From the NCBI RefSeq assembly GCF_032854445.1, contig NC_088306.1, forward strand, positions 21,237,764 to 21,301,763: a stretch of 64,000 bases of DNA. Reading direction: 5' to 3'. This DNA is from Liolophura sinensis (Eukaryota; Mollusca; Polyplacophora; Chitonida; Chitonidae). The notes below the pieces were generated by a model. The model was given only the letters and a program-made list of their open reading frames with translations, did no database searches and was not told where the DNA came from. The position numbers were made by a program, and so were the translations under genes. Below, piece after piece: positions 55,816 through 64,000 of the stretch (position 1 is the first letter of the stretch; each line of letters opens with the position of its first letter).

Positions 55816-56290
55816 TAACAATTTTTCAGTGATATGACGACAAGGAATCATTAAGTATGGGCTACATACACTCAAAAAATTCATCTGTTAATTTTTAACA
55901 GAGTCTGTGCTAGATTGTATTCTGCTATTGCAACAGATTATTCTATTAAATATAACACTCATATTCTATTATTCAAACATAAAGATTCTATCAGACTAAC
56001 AGAATATTATGTTGAATACGACACACTGTTATATTATACTAACAGAATACATTCTAGCATCACTCAGACAACAGACTTTCTGTTAAAATTAACAGATAAT
56101 TTTTTTGAGTGTATATAGTGTCAGGGCGAGTCCATGACGAGTAAGTGCTACCGCCAATGAGGTATCACGCCAAAGACAACAGACATTACACCCCCACCCA
56201 GTCACATTGTGCTAACGCCGGGCCACCAGTCGTTTCCTTGCTTTTATCTCTCAGTGTTGAGCGCCAAGCGAGGATTGGAACAGCAATAAG
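55816..56290 (-). mobile_element. SINE family 2 copy interrupted by a MITE
   Basis: The parts on both sides of 55869-56111 match the 33.6-kb copy in order: TTTTTCAGTGATATGACGAC before, and GTGTCAGGGCGAGTCCATGA, CACCCAGTCACATTGTGCTA and AACGCCGGGCCACCAGTCG after. The tRNA-like head is lost after about 56290. Confidence 0.65.
55869..56111. mobile_element. 243-bp foldback MITE with TA target duplication
   Basis: It starts CACTCAAAAAATTCATCTGT and ends in the inverted form (ACAGATAATTTTTTTGAGTG), with TA on both sides (55867-55868, 56112-56113). The inverted similarity extends almost through the whole element (GTGCTAGATTGTATTCTG against the complement of CAGAATACATTCTAGCATC). TA duplication and palindromic structure fit a Tc1/mariner-type non-autonomous element; the class is inference. 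Confidence 0.85.
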
Positions 56291-56737
56291 AAGGTGTGTC
56301 ACAATTATATCACGGTTCATTCATACTATATACGTTTGTACATGTCCACAAATAGGGAAATCAAATCTCGTTTCTTTTTGTCACGCGTAATTTGTCCTTA
56401 ATTACGGTCCACAATCATGGGTCCTTCAATGACGTTTTTTTTTTGCTCAAAATATGAAACATAAAATAGTTTCAATATGAACATAGCAACACTTCGCTGT
56501 CCAAGCGATGTACGAACATTAGAGAATCACACAGGTGTGTTGATTACTCTAAAAGAAGACAAAAACGGGTGTGTATACATAGAAACTGACCAACCATTAT
56601 GCCACATCACGTGATCAATTAGTACGATATGATCATAGTGGTTAGTAATGTGAGAGAATTGGTATTGTGTATGACATAGATTGATTAGCATAGCTTGACA
56701 ATCCGGCCGTGGGACGACAAGAGAGCTTGCTTATTAA
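56291..56737. other. No gene recognised
   Basis: Unique AT-rich sequence; nothing supported. Confidence 0.5.
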
Positions 56738-56865
56738 CGTATACAGCTAATGCTGGCTTCCTCTCCGGCCGTACGTGCCCGGTTTCCACCCACCCTAATG
56801 CTGGTCGCCGTTGTTTAAGTGAAACATTCTTGAGTACTTTGTAAAACAGCATTCAAATAAAAATA
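56738..56865 (+). mobile_element. SINE family 1, 3' fragment
   Basis: CAGCTAATGCTGGCTTCCTC, GTACGTGCCCGGTTTCC, CACCCTAATGCTGGTCGCC, TCTTGAGTACTTTGTAAAAC and CAAATAAAAATAA at the end. Confidence 0.88.
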
Positions 56866-57571
56866 ATTAATGTTTATGTCACCTTGATTCTGGCGTAAGT
56901 ATTTAATAAATTAAATTGGAAAAAAAAACTTCATTTGTGAATAATGTAGTGAATAATTTGTCGTAATTTTTAACGAAAAATCAAAAAGGAGTTTTAGCAC
57001 CATTCGTATATAAGTTAGATGACTTTCACTGGTCCTTGTGGTGTCTTATGAAATATCCTTCTGAAATAGGTTTATTGAGGCTTGGTGAAAAAAACTCGGC
57101 AAAGGTGGGGCCGCAATGCTTAAAGCGGCGTCCGGTAATTGGTGTTGCAGCATCACACTGAACTGTAATAAAGGCTAACGTTTAACAAGTTCAAGGTGAG
57201 CTTATTATGCAGGTCTTTGTTTCATAAACACATGGATTTTTTGTACAAATGCAATCATTTATGTAGTAAATTTTGTGGCTTTATTAAATAAACTTTCAGT
57301 GAATATGATCAACATTATAAAGCGGTCTTGTTATCAGTTGTTGGATGGACACATGAGTGCATATTTTCAGGTGCAAATGAGACATTCATAACTGTTCTCG
57401 TCATTCTGTATAACAGTCGAAAATCTAACTAAGTCGATCATGTGTACAAGTTTTGCTTTATGAACACATACATAATCAGTCGCATTGCCATAAAATCACG
57501 CTTGACTACACTGAGTCTTGTAGAGCGACTCGATCATATGATAAAAACTAAACCTTCAGTATAAATCTTAC
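56866..57571. other. No gene recognised (intronic if the anchor exon is used)
   Basis: AT-rich, without supported features, immediately 3' of the donor of the anchor exon on the minus strand. Confidence 0.4.
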
Positions 57572-57671
57572 CTTTGGTGTTTCCTGAAGTCCTGGTTTTG
57601 CCGACAATCTTTGTCCAGATAACCAGGTACATGAGCAAAGTGACTACCAAGAGCGTCCAGTGCCTCCTCAT
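57572..57671 (-). CDS. First exon encoding a type II membrane anchor, probably of the copy D MGAT4-like gene
   Basis: On the minus strand an ATG at 57671 opens 33 codons (MRRHWTLLVVTLLMYLVIWT, then KIVGKTRTSGNTK) and ends in a near-perfect donor, AAAG|GTAAGA, in phase 1. A short basic N-terminus, a 17-residue hydrophobic helix and a polar basic tail are typical of Golgi glycosyltransferase anchors. The frame is open further upstream (another ATG at 57836), but the 57671 start gives the canonical anchor layout. Residues MR, LxY, IW and K are shared with the exon at 27494-27599. The next downstream phase-1 glycosyltransferase acceptor is copy D at 43918, implying an intron of about 13.7 kb or undetected stem exons. 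Confidence 0.62.
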
Positions 57672-58371
57672 TGCCGCTCCAGGATCCGTGCTGTCGCGTT
57701 CACCGAGCTCAAGAGAGTCCCTTTTTGTTACCGCCCTCCTAACAGGGACAGAGCCCGGAGTTACCACGGCCACCACGAGCTGCCGTCGTTCATGCAGCCA
57801 ATCAACTGGCTTGTTGATCTGACATATTGATATCAAAGTACAGGCCTATACCTAGGTCTGATGAGGCTTACATAGCCCGAAGGAAGAGATTAGACTGTAT
57901 AAGTAAACGCCCTGTCACATACGCTCAAGTATGGTCGTAAATATGATTAGATACATCGTCCTGGGTTAACTATATAGCGATGTACAGTACACAAGCCCTC
58001 GTCCCAGTTACAAAAATATAATAAAACTCGAACTGCATGCAGCTTTAAGGCTTCCAAGTGGTCTTTACACAAGTTTTTGAATGTGTTTCAGACTCTCTTC
58101 TCGACAGACCATTCAAATCTATCGACTCTATGCTCTGTCGAAGGAAAGACCCCAGGTTTTTCTGATAGGAATCAAAAAGACGTAATCCTTATTAGACAGG
58201 GACGGAACTGTCCATAGTGCAAACTAAAGTGACAAACCAGTACGAATTTTCAATGGTCTAAATGGAGGGCTGTGTTCATTAATATTCACATAACTTACAC
58301 AGAGGCAGCGTCTCGACTACCCAATCTCGCCTTTCCAACAAAAAATGAAGACCATCACCAATGACATTAAA
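57672..58371. other. 5' flank of the anchor exon
   Basis: Probable 5' UTR and promoter region of the anchor exon (GC-rich to about 57830); no specific elements are called. Confidence 0.35.
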
Positions 58372-58640
58372 ACGAGATTTAATGGCAATTTACAGAGAGA
58401 CTATACTCCGTAGGGAAAAGCAAAACCAGAGTCCTCTTCAGCAGCCCAAACTAAATCTACCTTCTATCTTTGTTTTGTCAATGATAATTAATCACGTGAC
58501 TTAGACGTGTAATATCGCGCTTCCACACTTCTCGACCGATTTGAATAAAATATACAACCCTGATACCTCCGGTAGGAAACACATCTTACTGCCGTGGCGC
58601 AAATGATCCCATGGAATGGAGTCGCCATGTAAAGTAATTT
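58372..58640. repeat. Dispersed repeat R3, copy 1
   Basis: Ordered blocks shared with 61530-61745: ACTATAC/GGGAAAAGCAAAACCAG, CCCAAACTAAATCTA/CCAAACTACATCTAAG, AATCACGTGAC/GGCCACGTGAC, GATTTGAATAAAATAT/GATTTGAATGATATTTG and CTGATACCTCC/CCGATACCTCCAC. A partial relative is at 58664-58700 (GATACCTCTAGTAGCCTTGC) and a block at 59355-59410. Confidence 0.55.
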
Positions 58641-58835
58641 ATTTATGTATGTATGTATGATACCTCTAGTAGCCTTGCACATGCGTGTCATTTTAGGTTA
58701 CACGAGCGCTGATTTTGCTTACTATTTATGTAATAAATTTGTGAACCTCAGCCTTAGAAGTGTATATCCCCTAACTTTCAAGTGGTACCATGCCATACCA
58801 CCACATGTAGCTCGCACTCTTATCTTGTATATATA

Positions 58836-58865
58836 TAAGTCTTATATATATATATATAAGTCTTG
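58836..58865. repeat. AT dinucleotide microsatellite
   Basis: Two TATATATAAGTCTT-type units, the second with an extended (TA)n run. Confidence 0.8.
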
Positions 58866-59170
58866 TATTTTCAACATAGCTCAGTAATTTTTTCTCACGT
58901 ATATGTAATGCTTCATGTTAAACGCTTGTTGTGACGCCAGAAAACCGTCAGACAAGTACAGCAGCCGTACTTTCCTAAATTCGTCTGGCAGATCTGAATT
59001 GTCTAACAAAGAACGTTTTGGCCAGGTCGCCATAAATAAAGCATCAGGATGAAAACATAGCCCCGTGCTATCTGGGCACTTCTCATCACCACTCCTTCTC
59101 ACGGCTAAATACACGAATCGTTTATCATGTAACACTAATGCAAACGTTTAAGTGAGAGAAAGATCTCGTA

Positions 59171-59243
59171 ACTGTACATTCTTGGATAACACACGGCCGT
59201 CGGCGCTTCGTGCCTTGTACAGTCTTATCCAGGAATGTACAGT
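59171..59243. repeat. Hairpin-forming inverted repeat
   Basis: ACTGTACATTCTTGGATAAC at 59171 pairs with the complement of TTATCCAGGAATGTACAGT ending at 59243, about 20 of 22 matches, with a GC-rich loop of about 29 bases (CGGCCGTCGGCGC). It is not part of any gene seen here. Confidence 0.7.
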
Positions 59244-60987
59244 TTCTCGCCTTTTCTCCTCACCGTAATTGATATTTAGTTTTACAGCTATAACAGTTTT
59301 CTGAAACATGACGTTTGTCAATTGTGGAGAAAAGCCTATTTGCTACTTTTAAGAGCAATTTAACGGAATACTGTACATCGGAGGGAAAAAAGTAAGACCA
59401 GATTTACCAAACAACATATAAATACATACTTTTTAATATTAAAAACCAGGCCATCGGGTGATATATTCGACCATTGGGGAGCTTAGACAATCGTCAGCCA
59501 AATAACTTTTTCAAACCTAGTTTTTTTGCCCTATATGTGCACACTGATATCAAATTGCAAAACAATCAGGTAAGTGGTTCTGGAATTTTCAAAACGCCTA
59601 AAAAGCTCTTACTGTTACTGTTCGATGCCTTTTACGCAAATTCAATTTCTAAATGCATTTTTAATAGAGATTAAACTGGATACGTGTGTTTCATCATGGT
59701 ACGTGGCTTCGCTGTACATGAGAATGGTTTCGATAACGTCAGGAATCGAAGCGTGAGAACCTGCATCCTGAGGCCGATTCTGGCCCGATGACCAGCCGAT
59801 TTACGTCGATAAAATCCACTAACGTCACAGATGTTCAGGAAAACTTTCTGAACTGATATGCTTCATCGTCAAATACTTAAGTGTCCATTCCATTTCAAAG
59901 CCAGTGTAAATCGAAGCGTGAAACATGCAGAAGTCGATTTTGTTAAAAGCTCCCGTATCTGTAAAAGCATCTGAACAAAAAATGTTCAAGGTATGTTTTT
60001 TATTCATCGTGACATTTATAATCTAATCGTCAGCATTTTAGCATTCCATTGGCATATCAGCTGTAATTCAAGTTAACTTATGAGTGTAAACCCATCCTGG
60101 ATGATTTATTCTGGGGTAGGTTTGAAACTATAACCACGGCAAAAAACTGTACAAGTATTATTACTGTTTCAGATGTAATATCCTTTGTTTCATTAGTACA
60201 ATCCACCGTTCATACAGTCATTTCCTCTTTAGAGTTCACTTTTGAATTGAACATTATACGATTCACTATGGCGGACTTTTTTTTAACACATGCTGAAGTT
60301 GCATGGATGGGTCTGAGTTCGCTACTACTGCAAACCGTAACCCAGAACATAGGGATACCTCACGATAGATCTGATGTACTACGTAGTGGAATTATTTAAT
60401 GTGTGTACTTGTCCCAAAGGAATCCGAAGATACTATAGTGACCGAGAGGTGAAAAGCGTCCGCCTCACATGAGCCCATGTTCAAGCATGAGTCAGCCATA
60501 CAATTTTAAAGCAGTACTATCCGCACTTTCTTAGCTTGACCCTCAACCCAGAGGGATAAACCAAGCTCTGGGAGTTGAGAAAAAGTACATGGGTAATATT
60601 TGTTGGTATAACATCAACTACACACTGATCAGAACCTATAAAAATGAGCTAATATTCCAACAGTTAAATATTATCGTCTGTTCAAAGCAGATATTTGTTT
60701 GGAAAAACATCTAATTATTTTAACTAAACAGGTATCGTCACCATTAACCAATTTCCATTTGTGCAGTCAATGGCCGACTGCAAACTGAAAAAGGAAGGCG
60801 CATGTTCCCAATGCGCATGTTTGGTCATATATCTAATTCCACAGTTCCGGGAAAATTCCAAGTCACGTCATAGCGGGAAATTTTACTGCGCGTATTGCTA
60901 AAGTTTTCCATACAGAAATAATTACAATACTTTAAGATACATAAGCCTTTTTCTGACAGATATATTGTTACACTTCCGAAAGTAATA
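59244..60987. other. No gene recognised
   Basis: At 60436-60485 the plus strand looks like a tRNA-derived SINE head (GAGAGGTGAAAAGCGTCCGC, CCATGTTCAAGCATGA). Nothing else is supported. Confidence 0.4.
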
Positions 60988-61110
60988 TTTCATTTATTTA
61001 TCTGACTGATGTTTTACGCCGTACTCAGTTAGGACTATGGTAGAAGGAAATCGTCCTCCTATGTGATTGCGCCGTGCTGGCACGTTAACCACCTCGGCAC
61101 CTGAGCCATT
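60988..61110 (-). mobile_element. SINE family 1, internally deleted copy
   Basis: TTCATTTATTTATCTGACTG, ACGCCGTACTCAGTTAGGAC, then directly the head side (GCGCCGTGCTGGCACGTTAA, CACCTCGGCACCTGAGCC). Most of the body is deleted. Confidence 0.8.
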
Positions 61111-61529
61111 ATACTGATACGCATCAACCAGTCGTTGCACTATCCTCCTAGTGCTGAAATTACAAAGAGCTACAGGAGTTACAGCTAAAAGGAAAATCAC
61201 ACATAGATCTTGACCGTCACCAACATTCTGCTTCATAAGAGTAATGACTGCCAATGCTAGCTTAGCTCTCAGCTCTTCGTACACAGTAAAAGGTTAGCTG
61301 GCTTCAGCTATGGTAGGTAGCATTTGTCACGTGGCACTAAATATAACAAGTTTTTTACACACAGTTTAGTACAAAAAAAACTATCACTTGTGACGATATG
61401 GTTCCCCAAAAATAATGAAGGACAGCAGCTGGTCTTATCTACAGACAAATTTTCAGCTGCACATGTAGCGCCTGTGGCTTCGGGTCACATGGCCTCCGGA
61501 AATGACCAAACCGCCGCCTGTAAATGACA

Positions 61530-61745
61530 ATTTGCAGGAAAACTATACATTTTAGGAAAGCAATAAGACCAGGTTCACCTCCGGCAGACCAAACTACATC
61601 TAAGTGCTACCAATACATTTTTTTTTCAATATTCAGAAGTAAATGGCCACGTGACATAAACCACCAATTTCGATTTGAATGATATTTGCAAACCCGATAC
61701 CTCCACTAATCTTTGCATATGCGTATCAATTCTCACTGCAATTCG
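61530..61745. repeat. Dispersed repeat R3, copy 2
   Basis: It matches 58372-58640 block by block (see there), including CCACGTGACATAAACC and GATACCTCCACTAATC. Confidence 0.55.
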
Positions 61746-62735
61746 ATCAGCGTTTCTATTTTATCAAGCAACTTAAATCTTAAGTCATAACTTGCAAGTT
61801 CGTAAAAAAACAGACTCCGAACAGGAAACAACCCTAATTATAGTTAGTACCTTCTACTGCAGTGAAGAATCAGAACATCAGTTTTAAATTTTCTTGAGCA
61901 AAATATTTTGTTTGTAACTGCGTTTGAATTTTGGACGTAAGTCTTAAGGCGTTTGGTAAATACGGGCCCTGGGGAAAAAGTAATTTTAAGATTTCCAAAC
62001 TTCTCCAATATGGCCGGAATTAAAGTGCGTCAAAGGTGGGTAAAGCTTTATAGTCCAGCAGGTACACAAAGCGATTTGGTGACGCACATTCACAAGAAGT
62101 TAACACGTGTGATACGCAAAACGAAAAACAATAAGAACAGCTCAGAGAAGAAAAAAAATAATCTTAGCCAAAACAGTAGGTTTGCAGCTTTCCGCTTGAA
62201 AGCATAAAAATAAAGCCTTAAACATGGGTACCTGCGCTCTAATATGTGTTCCGTGAACACTATGGTCATGCTGTTGTTGGATCATGTGCATTCATGCGTG
62301 AGGAAATGCGTAATGAAAGAATGAATGAAAAACACATGGGCGTTTGTTGTGTAACGGGAGAGATTTATCTGATTACGCGTGAACCAGCGCAATGGAGCGA
62401 GAGAGTGAGATAATGAATAAATGAGCTACACTTAGGTTATTAAATGAAATGAAATGAGAAGGTGTTATTACATCTTACAGCTAGCGGTTGTTATTTAATC
62501 CTTGTATTACAACAAATTATACCTTGTGCTTTGTTTGTATAAACCATTAAGGGTATAGGCCTGTATAGTATTATCATTTAAACGCTGCATGTCTGAGCTA
62601 TGACTTAAGGTTTGTGGAATATAAAGCAAACAACAACTTCTGTCCCTTTCCCCAGTCAATCCAAAGCTGAAAAGCAACAACAGGTCCATTTATTTAACAC
62701 CTGAGCGGTTCCATTAAACTATACACTGTGCGTTT
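61746..62735. other. No gene recognised
   Basis: A plus-strand frame at 61953-62207 is Lys/Asn-rich without recognisable domain or splice context and is not called. Confidence 0.4.
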
Positions 62736-62925
62736 TTTATTATTTATTTATTTCACAGGTGCTTTACGCCATACTCAAGATTATTTCACTCATATGACGG
62801 CGGTCAGCATTATAGACGAGGAAACTGGGCAGAGCCCGGAGGAAAACCACGACCATTCGGAGGCTGCTGACAAATCTTCCAGTCCGCATGAGCATCGCCG
62901 TGGTGAGAGTCCTGGGTTCTGCGGG
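62736..62925 (-). mobile_element. SINE family 1 copy
   Basis: TATTATTTATTTATTTCAC, ACGCCATACTCAAGATTATT, ATGACGGCGGTCAGCATTA, GAGGCTGCTGACAAATCTTCC and GAGTCCTGGGTTCTGCG, lacking the A-box end. Confidence 0.88.
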
Positions 62926-64000
62926 GTTTTTTCACCCTGCGTATACAATGCATAGGCCTTATAATTTATCTAAGGTGAACTCCTTCAGACGGAAAATTTT
63001 CTTTACGAGTTTTTGACAGAAAACACAAAGCCAAAAGACATCTGGACTTCATTTTGTGACAAACATGATTTTTACAGTGTTACAGATATCCGTTTTGCGG
63101 CAGTTTGATTTGAAAAGAGTTAAGTTCGTAGTTCAATTTCCCATGGAAAAAGGCGCAAAAATTTTCCCGTTGTCGATCTCTTTGCGTCTAAAATTATGTT
63201 GGAGACATTACAAAGCGATCTTATGTACTGAAACGCATTAAAATCGTACCAGAGGGAAAAGGTAAAATTGAAGCAAAACCAAATTATATTTGGTGTCGGA
63301 TGTGTATAACATTCAATAAGATGAGTCAGTTACGCATTGGTAATGACAAAGTGTCATTGAAAAGTGTACAATTGTAATGTAGAGGAAATGGAACACACAA
63401 GATGTCCAAAGACAAAGTCAGTACCATGTATGACCAACCCTGTCCAATATTGCTTCGTGGTCATCGTTCAACATGAAATTGATAAATAATGTACAGTAGG
63501 CCCTGAATTTTCAAGCCGCAGAATTCGGTTTATTAGTGGTCATACAAATCAAGCTGAAAATGGAACATAATTATAAAAAAAGCTCAGGGAAGAAAAGGGC
63601 CTATAACTATTGTGTGGTAATTGCTTTGTTGTTTTTTGTTGTTTTTTTTTTGTTTTTTTGTTTGTTTATTTTAATTCTTTTGTTTTTTCTTTAGCTTTTT
63701 ACTTTTATGAATAACAGTTTATTTTGATTGTTGATAATGGCCAATTTGCATCCTTTAAGATTTCTGTTCATGGGACCAAAATCAAAATAGTCAAAACGCA
63801 TGTTCAGGACATTTCAAAATGATGTTCTACTCATTCACGCGCTCTACTCATCACACCTGACAGGTGATACAATGTGGGTCACCGGAACGTGCGTTTTTGA
63901 GGCTATGTTTTCATTTTAACCCTGTGTACAGACAACTCAAACTATGACCTTGAAAGGGTTTGAACAAAGGATAATGGCGCAATGCAGCATCAAAGTACGG
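62926..64000. other. No gene recognised; T/G-rich low-complexity tract
   Basis: A (TTTG)n/T-rich tract lies at about 63622-63690. No exon or complete repeat is supported to the window end. Confidence 0.5.

Overview
This window comes from an animal genome, most likely a lophotrochozoan and probably a mollusc. The genes are sparse and carry introns with canonical GT/AG sites. The DNA is AT-rich and crowded with repeats. Two tRNA-derived SINE families of a type I associate with molluscs and their relatives recur throughout. No prokaryotic gene organisation is present. The species assignment is inference.

Layout. The left edge (1-476, minus strand) holds an uninterrupted open frame that reads as the N-terminal half of a diaminopimelate epimerase (DapF-like), an enzyme of bacterial and plant lysine synthesis. 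It continues out of the window. From 5.3 to 11.7 kb there are three tandem minus-strand copies (A, B, C) of a catalytic exon of the GT54/MGAT4 N-acetylglucosaminyltransferase family. Copy A has a frameshift, B is intact and C has an in-frame stop. A fourth, intact copy (D) lies at 43 kb. Two short minus-strand exons at 27.5 kb and 57.6 kb encode similar type II membrane anchors. Both end in phase-1 donors, and all four catalytic exons start at phase-1 acceptors, so they are good candidates for the missing 5' exons.

From 12.1 to 19.4 kb lie two adjoining satellite arrays (39-bp and 50-bp units). The second contains a 265-bp insert amplified to three copies. More arrays follow at 21.3-22.3 kb (about 108 bp), 25.7-27.1 kb (29 bp, built around a 10-bp palindrome), 40.6-42.2 kb (48 bp, open on both strands) and 51.4-52.1 kb (95-98 bp, inside zinc-finger coding sequence). 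A partial C-type lectin exon is at 24.5-24.9 kb. From 30.5 to 38.1 kb there are two intact intronless class A GPCR genes with amine-receptor residues, a GPCR pseudogene between them, and duplicated 5' flanks.

From 51.3 to 55.5 kb there is decayed coding sequence: C2H2 fingers followed by a segment resembling multi-copy transposase-like (Tnp2/EnSpm-like) proteins, then a CIDE-N domain exon and a further exon with intact splice sites but a frameshift. The rest is intergenic or intronic DNA with SINEs, MITE-like foldback elements and older dispersed repeats. Nothing here forms an operon. The main theme is local gene-family duplication and decay (MGAT4-like, GPCR) in satellite-rich DNA, plus one candidate horizontally acquired gene at the edge.
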